NCBI GenBank assembly: GCA_003165455.1
Contig: PLUJ01000152.1
Span: 573 to 6,071, forward strand
Length of the DNA stretch: 5,499 bases
Source of the DNA: Acidobacteriaceae bacterium
Lineage (GTDB): Bacteria > Acidobacteriota > Terriglobia > Terriglobales > Acidobacteriaceae
Direction: 5' to 3'
Under the pieces are notes generated by a model. It had not been told where the DNA came from and searched no databases. It saw only the letters and a program-made list of their open reading frames with translations. Each line of letters starts with the position of its first letter. The stretch's first letter is position 1. The position numbers and the translations under genes were made by a program. This document shows positions 1 through 5,499 of this stretch, in pieces.

Positions 1-447
1 TTGAAAGGGCGCGGCTTCAGCCGCGCCGTCAGGCCCCGCCAAAAAGAAATCGGGCTTTAGCCCCTGAGGAGCGCCGGATACGCGCTCCCCGCCCATCAGC
101 CGCTGAAATAATCCATACCGCAACTCCCGCGCCGCCGCCTCCAGCCCGCAATGCTCCTGCGCCGCATATCCTGCCACATCTCCAGTCTCGGCAAAGAACT
201 CCAATCCGAACCCGCCAGCCAGCTCTGCGACAAATTGCTGATCGGCTTCCGAATCCGCCCCGCGAAGCTGATGATTGAAGTGAACCACCGATACAAAAAT
301 GCCAATCTCTGCTCGTAATTCCAGCAACAACCGCAACAGCGCAACAGAATCAACGCCACCGGACACGGCCACGCCCACACGGTCGCCGGGGCGTAACAAT
401 TCTTCTCGCCGGATGTAGCGGAGCACGTTCTGCGTTAACGAGTACAC
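1..447 (-). CDS. tilS: tRNA(Ile)-lysidine synthetase TilS, N-terminal half (truncated by window edge)
   Basis: TilS ligates lysine to C34 of the CAU-anticodon tRNA(Ile), using ATP, so that the tRNA reads AUA instead of AUG. The translation shows the PP-loop ATP-binding motif SGGVDS at residues 29-34, followed by VVHFNHQLRG at 54-63 and the family motif EAAARELRY at 103-111. These are the hallmark blocks of the N-type ATP pyrophosphatase domain. The frame is open to base 1, so the C-terminal part lies outside the window. After residue ~118 the protein reads through palindromic repeat units (GAPQGLKPDFF..., residues 125-149) where homologues normally go on to the HxxDDQAET motif, which is not yet reached here. 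The start is uncertain: no in-frame ATG exists. GTG at 447 gives a conventional N-terminus (VYSLTQNVLRYIRR), TTG at 462 is the alternative, and neither has a clear Shine-Dalgarno sequence. The gap to the upstream deacylase gene is 71 nt, so co-transcription is plausible. Identity is firm; start and completeness are not. Confidence 0.93.
   Translation of the reverse strand, partial: MYSLTQNVLRYIRREELLRPGDRVGVAVSGGVDSVALLRLLLELRAEIGIFVSVVHFNHQLRGADSEADQQFVAELAGGFGLEFFAETGDVAGYAAQEHCGLEAAARELRYGLFQRLMGGERVSGAPQGLKPDFFLAGPDGAAEAAPFQ
8..88. repeat. Cluster of three GC-rich palindromes, REP-like, inside tilS
   Basis: Three inverted repeats lie close together. Bases 8-27 have 9-bp perfect arms (GGCGCGGCT / AGCCGCGCC) around a 2-base loop. 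Bases 52-63 have 5-bp arms (GGGCT / AGCCC). Bases 68-88 have 7-bp arms (GGAGCGC / GCGCTCC) around a 7-base loop. Read on the minus strand they encode GAPQGLKPDFF...GAAEAAPF in the tilS frame. From memory, units reading 'GLKPDFF/GLKPNPF ... AEAVPF' are a dispersed repeat family of acidobacterial genomes; only one occurrence is visible here, so assignment as a dispersed repeat is inference. The unit may continue left of base 1. Confidence 0.65.
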
Positions 448-518
448 GGGAACATGGTACAACCCAACGGGCCACAAAACAGCACTTGACGTTGTTCGTT
501 GCGCCCGGTCCTTAATCT

Positions 519-1004
519 TTATTCTTTGTGGGCGAGTGGTGCGAGCATCGCGTCGGTCGCTTTTACATAATCGGACGGAGCAATCAGGACCTGCATCCCG
601 CGTATGCCTGCAGAGACTGAGATCCGATCGAAAAGTTTGATGGAATCGTCCACGTATACCGGATAAGTTTTCTTAGCGCCAACGCGGTGACTCCGCCGCG
701 AAGATAACCAGTAAGTTCCTGCAGCTCTTTCACCGCAATGAGCAATGAGCTGAAGTTTGCGATCTCCAGAGGCGCTAGCGAGAGCTTTGAGATCGAGTTC
801 AGCATCGCCCGGAATAACGGCCATGCAAATGCCATTGCGATCTCCGCGCACCACCAAAGTTTTGAAAACTTGGCGAGGAGGCAGCCCAATCTTGCCTGCG
901 ACTGATTCAGCATCAAGGTTCTCGGAGTCGACTGCATACTCCCGCAATTCATAGCGAACCGCAAGCCGGTCGAGAAGGCGAGCAGCATTGGTTTTGTGAG
1001 TCAC
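519..1004 (-). CDS. ybaK: YbaK/EbsC-type aminoacyl-tRNA deacylase, with an internally frameshifted segment
   Basis: This is a 161-aa protein of the YbaK/EbsC/ProX family: free-standing cytoplasmic trans-editing enzymes that hydrolyse mischarged tRNA (Cys-tRNA(Pro) for classical YbaK). Family features include PRQVFKTLVV at 43-52, with the invariant lysine at K48, GDAELDLKALA at 66-76, GAKKTYPVYVDDS at 109-121 and a C-terminal RISVSAGIRGMQVLIAPSD. Length is normal for the family. Residues 89-108 (starting HCGERAAG) do not resemble the family, and the expected sequence KELQELTGYLRGGVTAL is present in another minus-strand frame over the same bases. A 7-bp tandem duplication at about 736-749 and the loss of one G near 679-680 explain this and together restore the frame. 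The substrate-pocket GYxxGG loop is therefore lost, and activity is doubtful unless these are sequencing errors. The start is GTG at 1004, just after in-frame TAA TAA stops; the ribosome binding site is weak. The gene lies 46 nt after thrS. Exact tRNA specificity cannot be told. Confidence 0.88.
   Translation of the reverse strand: MTHKTNAARLLDRLAVRYELREYAVDSENLDAESVAGKIGLPPRQVFKTLVVRGDRNGICMAVIPGDAELDLKALASASGDRKLQLIAHCGERAAGTYWLSSRRSHRVGAKKTYPVYVDDSIKLFDRISVSAGIRGMQVLIAPSDYVKATDAMLAPLAHKE
735..750. repeat. 7-bp tandem duplication in ybaK
   Basis: A perfect period-7 tract (plus strand GCAATGA x2, then GC) covers 16 bases. On the coding strand it is CTCATTG twice. Removing one copy restores the family-like reading LQLIAVKELQELTGY, so the second copy is a recent +7 insertion, probably replication slippage. 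Confidence 0.85.
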
Positions 1005-1050
1005 ACTTGAACGTTATTAAGACCACTTCTGGACTCTATCGGACCTGCAA

Positions 1051-2997
1051 CTACAATCCTGGACTTTTCTCACGAATCAACTTCCCAATCTTTTCCACAA
1101 ACTCTACCGCGGTGATGGTCTCAGTTTTCTCTTGGCCACGAGTTCGCACATTCACATTCCCGGACTCGGCCTCTTTATCGCCCACCACCAGCAGGAACGG
1201 CACCTTTTGCATGGCATGTTCTCGGATCTTCGCGTTCATCTTTTCGTTGCGTGAATCCACATGCACGCGCACTCCGGTTGCCTTCAACTGGTCCGCAACT
1301 TTATTCGCATATTCGGCATGCCGCTCACTGATCGGAATCATCGCCACTTGCACCGGCGACAGCCACACCGGAAAAGCGCCAGCATAATGCTCGATTAGTA
1401 CACCGAAGAATCTCTCGACTGAGCCATACAACGCCCGATGCACCATCACCGGCTGCTTGCGCGATCCATCTTCGGCCACATATTCCAGGTTAAATCGCTG
1501 CGGAAGGTTGAAATCGAACTGCACCGTCGAAAGCTGCCATAACCGTCCAATCGCATCCACCAGCTTGATATCGATCTTCGGACCGTAAAACGCCGCTTCT
1601 CCCGGTATCGTCTTGTACTCGATATTCAACCTTTGCAGGGCTTTCTCTAGCGAACGGTTCGCCATGCTCCACTGTTCTTCCGTACCGAGAAAACTCTTGC
1701 GGTCATTGGGATCCCAGGTCGAAAGTTCAACCTGGAACTTGTCGAAGCCATACGCCTTGAGCACAGCCAGCGCAAACTCAGTGCAGCCGACAATTTCCTG
1801 CTCCACCTGCTCCGGAGTGCAAAAAATATGCGCATCGTCCTGGGTAAATCCGCGTACCCGTAGCAGCCCGTGCATCACGCCCGAGCGCTCGTAGCGATAC
1901 ACCGTGCCCAATTCTCCGTAGCGCTGCGGCAAGTCGCGGTACGATTTCAAGGAATCCGCATAAATCAAAATGTGTCCAGGACAATTCATCGGCTTCAGCC
2001 GGTATTCGGCGTCATCGAGTTCCATGGCGTCGAACATGTTTTGCCCGTAATATCCCTCGTGCCCCGAGGTGAAAAACAGCTGCCGCCGCGCTACATGCGG
2101 CGTAACCACCAGAGAGTAACCACGCTTTAGATACTCCTCGCGCATCCAGTCTTCCATCTCTTTGCGGATAATCCCGCCTTTGGGATGCCAGAAGATCAGC
2201 CCCGGCCCCGCCAGCTCCTGAATGGAAAATAAATCCAGCTGTTTGCCCAGCACCCGATGATCGCGCTTTTTCGCTTCTTCGATCTGCTGTAAGTGCGCGT
2301 CAAGATCTTTTTTTGAGAAAAACGACGTCCCGTAAATCCGCTGCAATTGCGGGTTTTTCTCATCCCCCAGCCAATATGCGCCGGCAATATTGAACAGCTT
2401 GAACGCCTTAATCTTGCCCGTCGAAGGAATATGAGGGCCTCGGCAGAAATCGGTGAACTTGCCGGTACGATAGATCGAAATCTTTTCATCGGGCTTGGTG
2501 AATTGCTCGATGAAGTGGCACTTCATGAAGTCGCCTTCTTTTTTAAACTCTTCCAAACCCTGCTCGCGTGGAAGGAACTCGCGAGCGTACGGGATATTCT
2601 GCTGCACGAGTTCCTGCATCTTCTTTTCGATCTTTTCCAAATCGTCGGGAGTAAAGGCAGTCGGGCGGTAGAAGTCATAGAAAAATCCGCTCTCGGTCGC
2701 CGGACCATGACCCAGCTTGGTCTCAGGAAAAAGTTCGAGCACCGCTGCCGCCAGCAAATGCGCCGACGAATGCCGGTACACTTGCAGCGCCTCCGGATCT
2801 TTATCCGTCAAAAGACGCAGGTCCGTATCTTTATCCAGCGGGCGCGTAAGGTCGATGAGATCGCCATTGATCTTCGCCGCTAACGCAGCATCCGCCAGCC
2901 GCGGACTAATCGATTTCGCAATGTCGAGCGCAGTCGTTCCCGAGGGAACATCCTTCACACTTCCGTCCGGAAGCTTCACATGAATGCTGTCTGCCAT
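1051..2997 (-). CDS. thrS: Threonyl-tRNA synthetase
   Basis: This class II synthetase charges tRNA(Thr) with threonine in the cytoplasm. At 648 aa it is full length (E. coli ThrRS is 642). In order it has a TGS domain (about residues 1-62), the N2 editing domain with HxxxH at H76/H80 and the CRGPH pair C185/H189, which deacylates Ser-tRNA(Thr), and the catalytic core. The core has the MNCPGH block at 337-342, with zinc ligands expected at C339, H390 and H520, motif 2 near 368-384 (RYERSGVMHGLLRVRGF) and motif 3 GSVERF at 525-530. The C-terminal anticodon-binding domain spans about 545-645 (PVQVAMIPIS..., VDSRNEKMNAKIREH). All residues named are present, and nothing is truncated. The start is ATG at 2997, fitting the usual TGS beginning (ADSIHVKLPDGS), although no clear Shine-Dalgarno sequence precedes it. 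It heads a probable thrS-ybaK-tilS unit. Confidence 0.98.
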   Translation of the reverse strand: MADSIHVKLPDGSVKDVPSGTTALDIAKSISPRLADAALAAKINGDLIDLTRPLDKDTDLRLLTDKDPEALQVYRHSSAHLLAAAVLELFPETKLGHGPATESGFFYDFYRPTAFTPDDLEKIEKKMQELVQQNIPYAREFLPREQGLEEFKKEGDFMKCHFIEQFTKPDEKISIYRTGKFTDFCRGPHIPSTGKIKAFKLFNIAGAYWLGDEKNPQLQRIYGTSFFSKKDLDAHLQQIEEAKKRDHRVLGKQLDLFSIQELAGPGLIFWHPKGGIIRKEMEDWMREEYLKRGYSLVVTPHVARRQLFFTSGHEGYYGQNMFDAMELDDAEYRLKPMNCPGHILIYADSLKSYRDLPQRYGELGTVYRYERSGVMHGLLRVRGFTQDDAHIFCTPEQVEQEIVGCTEFALAVLKAYGFDKFQVELSTWDPNDRKSFLGTEEQWSMANRSLEKALQRLNIEYKTIPGEAAFYGPKIDIKLVDAIGRLWQLSTVQFDFNLPQRFNLEYVAEDGSRKQPVMVHRALYGSVERFFGVLIEHYAGAFPVWLSPVQVAMIPISERHAEYANKVADQLKATGVRVHVDSRNEKMNAKIREHAMQKVPFLLVVGDKEAESGNVNVRTRGQEKTETITAVEFVEKIGKLIREKSPGL

Positions 2998-3027
2998 AGG
3001 TTTGGGACCCGCAAGGTGGAATGGATC

Positions 3028-3056
3028 AGTTTATTGGAGGCAGGAAGGAGGGTCAA
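3028..3056 (-). promoter_or_regulatory. Probable sigma-70 promoter of thrS
   Basis: On the minus strand, TTGACC (3056-3051; 5 of 6 to consensus) is followed after exactly 17 bases by TAAACT (3033-3028; 4 of 6). Transcription would start near 3021 and leave a short leader of about 25 nt before the thrS ATG. Position and spacing fit; the match is moderate and unproven. Confidence 0.4.
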
Positions 3057-3104
3057 TCAGAGGTTGCTATGGCAAAAAGAAAGCAGGTGCAATTCCCTCC
3101 CTTC
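3044..3104. other. Imperfect inverted repeat in the thrS upstream spacer
   Basis: The plus-strand GAAGGAGGG (3044-3052) can pair with CCCTCCCTTC (3095-3104), with one bulged base, across a 42-base loop. It lies between the VOC gene and thrS and overlaps the -35 box of the proposed promoter. The loop is too long for a typical intrinsic terminator and no U-run follows directly, so the role is unknown and it may be chance. Nothing resembling a T-box leader was seen in this 130-bp spacer. Confidence 0.2.
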
Positions 3105-3127
3105 TCTATAGTGTCCGCTCTTAGCTT

Positions 3128-4624
3128 TTACACATCCTTCACATGCGTTGCGATGTACCAGGTATTGCCGAACGGATCGACGACCGCCGCGTTCCGATCT
3201 CCATAAGGCTGATCCGCCGGTTCCTGCTTGGATGTCGCACCTGCCGCAAGCGCCCGCCGGTATACCACGTCGCAATCGGGCACATATACATAGAACATCG
3301 ATTCCATCGGCTGATACGGCCCGATCGCTTCTCCCATCTCCACATAGGTTGTGCCGAACTTCACCATAGCGTGATGAATCACTCCATCGGGCGACGCATG
3401 CTTCCCCATTTCCTCCGCTCCAAATGCACGCTTTAGAAACCGGATCACCGGCTCCGCCCGCAGCGGGTGCAGGTACGCCTGCACGTCGGGCGCTCCTTCC
3501 CACTTGTAGCTCGCCCCCATGCGCGTTGCAATATACCAGTGGTTGCCGAACGGATCTTTCACGCTTCCACCACGTTCGCCATACGGCTGATCCCGCGGTG
3601 GCTGAATCGAGATGGCACCCGCCCCTATAGCCTTGCTATACGTGGCATCTGTGTCTTGCACATAAACGTGCAATGCCGCCTTCATCAACTTCCCTGCGAA
3701 CTCGCGCCCCGGAACGCCGCCGCCCATCATCAGCATCGTATCGCCAATGCGTGCCTCGCCGTGCAGTCCGCCCGCCGGGCCGGTGACGCGCTCGATCTCT
3801 TCAGCGTCAAACACCAGTTTGACAAAATCCAACAGTGCGCCTCCATCCGCCGCCACCAGATAAGGAGTGACCGTTTTGAAGCCGCGCGGAATCGGATTGA
3901 CGGCTGGCTTGTCGCCTGGCGTTGCCGGAAGCTCTCCCCCCTCAGGACCGCTTGTCAGTCCCTGCATTCGCCGGTGCATCTCTTCCACCGACATCTCCTC
4001 TGTCACCGTGGAGATACTCCAGGTGTAGCCAAATGGATCGAGGAAGGTTCCTTCGCGACGACCATAAAATTGATCCTTAATCGGTAAGATTGTCTTCAAA
4101 CCGGCCGCCACGCCGCGCTCGGCGAAAGAGTCGACATCGTTAACCTGAATTGCAAGCAACACCGGCGAAGAACCCAGAGTCTCTGCACTAAACCTTCCGC
4201 CTTCCGGCCACTCTTCCGTGAGCAGGAGGGTGGACTTACCAATGACGATCTCCGCATGCGGGATTTTCCCTTCGACCTCAAAGCGCATCCTCTCTTCGGC
4301 GCCAAAAGCCCGCTTATAGAATTCGATCGCCTTCGCCGCCTCCTTAAAGGTCAGCCTTGGCGTCGCAGTCGTACCGACAGTTGCGACCGGCTCTGCAATG
4401 GTAGCCATTGTCCTTGTTCCTCCTAATTCAGATTTCAGTCGTGCTTTAAATCCTTCAGCCGGCAAATCGCGCAGGTCCGCAGCAAGGTCCAGCAGCCGCT
4501 CGATCTCAATATTCGGATTTTGATCCCTTCCATCACTGCGCGTAAACATTGCGTCTACGCCAAGATTCAACTGCTCGGCCTTTGTTGCATCATTCTTGCC
4601 AGACCCCAGAGAGCGCTTATTCAT
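3128..4624 (-). CDS. Sigma-factor-linked protein with three tandem VOC (PhnB-like) domains
   Basis: The product is a 498-aa soluble protein with no signal peptide or membrane segment. Residues 1-72 form a separate segment, with no Cys or His, ending in a helix-like stretch (LLDLAADLRDLPAEGFKARL). Three VOC/glyoxalase-bleomycin-resistance domains follow: about 86-206, 248-368 and 381-495. Each carries the repeated signature DQ(F/P)YG...DPFG..W, at 184-199, 345-360 and 471-486. The tail EEMSVEEMHRRM at 209-220 is the usual C-terminus of single-domain PhnB-like proteins, which suggests a fusion of once separate units. ATG at 4624 was chosen over GTG at 4630 because GGAGG lies 6 nt upstream of it; a GTG start would touch the Shine-Dalgarno sequence. 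The gene overlaps the ECF sigma gene by 8 nt (ATGAATAA), implying translational coupling. VOC domains bind small molecules or metals; the substrate is unknown. A role as sensor or partner of the sigma factor is inference from the overlap. Confidence 0.9.
   Translation of the reverse strand: MNKRSLGSGKNDATKAEQLNLGVDAMFTRSDGRDQNPNIEIERLLDLAADLRDLPAEGFKARLKSELGGTRTMATIAEPVATVGTTATPRLTFKEAAKAIEFYKRAFGAEERMRFEVEGKIPHAEIVIGKSTLLLTEEWPEGGRFSAETLGSSPVLLAIQVNDVDSFAERGVAAGLKTILPIKDQFYGRREGTFLDPFGYTWSISTVTEEMSVEEMHRRMQGLTSGPEGGELPATPGDKPAVNPIPRGFKTVTPYLVAADGGALLDFVKLVFDAEEIERVTGPAGGLHGEARIGDTMLMMGGGVPGREFAGKLMKAALHVYVQDTDATYSKAIGAGAISIQPPRDQPYGERGGSVKDPFGNHWYIATRMGASYKWEGAPDVQAYLHPLRAEPVIRFLKRAFGAEEMGKHASPDGVIHHAMVKFGTTYVEMGEAIGPYQPMESMFYVYVPDCDVVYRRALAAGATSKQEPADQPYGDRNAAVVDPFGNTWYIATHVKDV
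4418..4424 (-). promoter_or_regulatory. Strong internal ribosome binding site before ATG 4408
   Basis: The minus-strand AGGAGGA stands 9 nt before an in-frame ATG (4408-4406, residue 73 of the fused protein, MATIAEPVA). This is better than the signals before most genes in the window. It could start a shorter, VOC-only product of 426 aa. Confidence 0.6.
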
Positions 4625-5168
4625 CGGCACCCTCCATTCTTGTGCGAAGAGTTGTTAGCGCGCGGAACTGCAACTGCTTCACCGCGCCTTCTGTCTTGCA
4701 AATCTCGCGCGCCACGTCCTTAATGCTTTTCTGCTCTACAAACCGCAACACCACCACACGCCGCTGCTCCGCCGGCAGAGTTTCCACCAGGCGAAACAAA
4801 GTTGCCCGCCGCTCCACTTCCTCGAACTCCCCACCCTTGCCTTGCGCAGCCTCAATTTCTTCGGGGTCATCCACCAACGGTTCGCGCCCCATACGCTGCC
4901 AGCGATCCGAGATCAAATTCCCCGCAATCCGATACAGCCAGGCCGCAAACGGAATTCCCCGCCACTCGTATTTGTGCAGGTTCGCCAGCGCATGATGAAA
5001 CACCTCCGAGGTCAGATCCTCGGTTTCGCCGCGATCCCGTACCCGCCGCACGACGTACGCGTAGACTCGCTCAAAATGATTCTCGTAAAGCTCCGCAAAG
5101 CGTGCAGGATCCTTCTGCGCAGCCTCCACCAGAAGCCGCTCGTCCGCTTCTCTCTTCTGAGCCTTCAA
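4617..5168 (-). CDS. ECF-subfamily RNA polymerase sigma factor
   Basis: This is a 183-aa sigma-70 family protein with only regions 2 and 4, as in ECF factors. Region 2 covers about residues 21-92: FAELYENHFERVYAYV, then the core-binding and -10-recognition stretch ETEDLTSEVFHHAL at 48-61, and FAAWLYRIAGNLISDRWQR at 74-92. An acidic linker (about 98-119) joins it to region 4 at about 122-178, with LPAEQRRVVVLRF and the helix-turn-helix KSIKDVAREICKTEGAVKQLQFRAL. It directs RNA polymerase to a small set of promoters, and the regulon is unknown. The start is TTG at 5168, supported by GGAG 6 nt upstream (5175-5178); no in-frame ATG or GTG lies between it and an upstream TAA. The downstream gene overlaps its stop codon. 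No transmembrane or zinc-binding anti-sigma factor is encoded beside it, so the neighbouring VOC protein is the only candidate partner in view. Confidence 0.95.
   Translation of the reverse strand: MKAQKREADERLLVEAAQKDPARFAELYENHFERVYAYVVRRVRDRGETEDLTSEVFHHALANLHKYEWRGIPFAAWLYRIAGNLISDRWQRMGREPLVDDPEEIEAAQGKGGEFEEVERRATLFRLVETLPAEQRRVVVLRFVEQKSIKDVAREICKTEGAVKQLQFRALTTLRTRMEGADE
4631..4635 (-). promoter_or_regulatory. Ribosome binding site deciding the VOC gene start
   Basis: GGAGG on the minus strand, inside the last codons of the sigma gene, is 6 nt from ATG 4624 and abuts the alternative GTG 4630. It therefore favours the ATG. Confidence 0.7.
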
Positions 5169-5202
5169 CGAGTTCTCCGCGGAAATTTGCCGTACATAGG
5201 GA

Positions 5203-5229
5203 TAACGTCGGGAATTGAAGAAAAGTTAC
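5203..5229 (-). promoter_or_regulatory. Putative ECF-type promoter upstream of the sigma gene
   Basis: On the minus strand, GTAACT (5229-5224) is separated by 16 bases from CGTTA (5207-5203). An AAC-containing -35 box and a CGT-containing -10 box at about 16-17 bp are the hallmarks of ECF promoters, which often control their own sigma gene. The leader to the TTG start would be about 25-30 nt. No good TTGACA/TATAAT pair was noticed in this 73-bp spacer. Autoregulation is inference. Confidence 0.45.
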
Positions 5230-5241
5230 GCAGAAAAGGGA

Positions 5242-5499
5242 TTAAACCGTAGCCGGCCCGTCCCTGTAATACAAATCCTCCACCGCTTTTTGCACCTTCG
5301 CCGAAACCGATTTCAAATCCCGCATCGTCAGCCCCACCGTCGAGATGGGCTCACCCACGCGCATCTCCAGTAGTCTGCACTTAATATGGTACGTATTCAT
5401 CGGCAGCAGTTCATACGTTCCCACCAGCGCAACCGGGACAATATCTACCTGCGCCTTGATCGCCAGAAAAAATGCTCCCGGCAAAAACGGCTTGATCTC
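5242..5499 (-). CDS. plsC: 1-acyl-sn-glycerol-3-phosphate acyltransferase (PlsC-like), C-terminal fragment at window edge
   Basis: Only the last 85 residues are inside the window; the frame is open through base 5499, so the N-terminus, with the catalytic HX4D and the FPEG motif, lies outside. The visible part reads KPFLPGAFFLAIKAQVDIVPVAL, the characteristic stretch of PlsC-type acyltransferases after the FPEG block, including the conserved VPVAL motif. It then reads RVGEPISTVGLTMRDLKSVSAKVQKAVEDL, matching the usual C-terminal tail. The enzyme would acylate lysophosphatidate at the inner membrane to make phosphatidate. An in-frame TTG at 5484 is an internal codon, not the start. It ends 73 nt before the sigma gene; no clear terminator hairpin was seen between them. 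The gene symbol is used at family level only. Confidence 0.85.
   Translation of the reverse strand, partial: EIKPFLPGAFFLAIKAQVDIVPVALVGTYELLPMNTYHIKCRLLEMRVGEPISTVGLTMRDLKSVSAKVQKAVEDLYYRDGPATV

Noticed and set aside
436..455. ATG at 455-453 as the start of tilS
   Set aside because: It is in another frame and meets TAA after six codons, so it cannot start TilS without a frameshift.
584..988. A second open frame of 134 codons over ybaK on the same strand
   Set aside because: It is not a gene of its own. Only its central part is family-like, and that part is the displaced middle of ybaK, explained by the duplication and base loss.
2347..2883. Plus-strand open frame of 178 codons opposite thrS
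   Set aside because: It is antisense to a clearly conserved synthetase, shows no recognisable domain, and is typical of shadow frames in GC-rich genes.
2998..3127. T-box or other leader controlling thrS
   Set aside because: The spacer is only 130 bp, there is no T-box consensus or specifier structure, and no terminator-antiterminator pair was seen.
3069..3206. Short plus-strand frame starting MAKRKQVQF in the thrS spacer
   Set aside because: The AGGAGG upstream is too far from the ATG, most of the frame overlaps the VOC gene antisense, and no family was recognised.
3467..4087. Plus-strand open frame of 206 codons opposite the VOC gene
   Set aside because: It has a low-information, Arg/His/Pro-rich translation and is the mirror of a conserved coding frame.
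4409..4624. Zinc-binding anti-sigma (ZAS) domain in the N-terminal segment of the VOC protein
   Set aside because: The segment contains no Cys or His at all, so the HxxxCxxC signature is impossible.

Overview
This window looks like a chromosomal segment from an acidobacterium (Acidobacteriota, Terriglobia-like). That is an inference. It rests on the style of the threonyl-tRNA synthetase and TilS sequences, on an ECF sigma factor paired with a PhnB-like VOC protein, and on a GC-rich palindromic repeat that reads 'GLKPDFF' and is typical of these genomes. All six genes lie on the minus strand, so they are transcribed from right to left.

From right (upstream) to left (downstream), the order is as follows. 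(1) 5242-5499 is the C-terminal end of a PlsC-type acylglycerol-phosphate acyltransferase, cut by the window edge. (2) 4617-5168 is an ECF sigma-70 factor with a TTG start, preceded by what looks like an ECF-type (self-recognised) promoter. (3) 3128-4624 overlaps the sigma gene by 8 nt. It encodes a 498-aa protein with a 72-residue N-terminal segment free of Cys and His, followed by three tandem VOC (PhnB/glyoxalase-like) domains. A strong internal Shine-Dalgarno sequence stands before an in-frame ATG exactly where the VOC part begins. (4) 1051-2997 is an intact thrS behind its own probable promoter. (5) 519-1004 is a YbaK/EbsC-type aminoacyl-tRNA deacylase. (6) 1-447 is the N-terminal half of tilS, the tRNA(Ile) lysidine synthetase, which runs off the left edge.

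The window therefore has two functional blocks: a sigma factor with its putative cytoplasmic partner or target (a regulatory module without a membrane anti-sigma factor), and a translation-fidelity block (thrS, trans-editing deacylase, tilS). The two most striking sequence-level observations are in the second block. The deacylase gene carries a 7-bp tandem duplication compensated by a 1-bp loss, and together these replace about 20 residues, including the conserved GYLRGG loop. The tilS gene carries palindromic repeat units read through in frame within its PP-loop domain. No tRNA, rRNA, CRISPR array, insertion sequence or stretch of more than 300 bp without a gene was seen.
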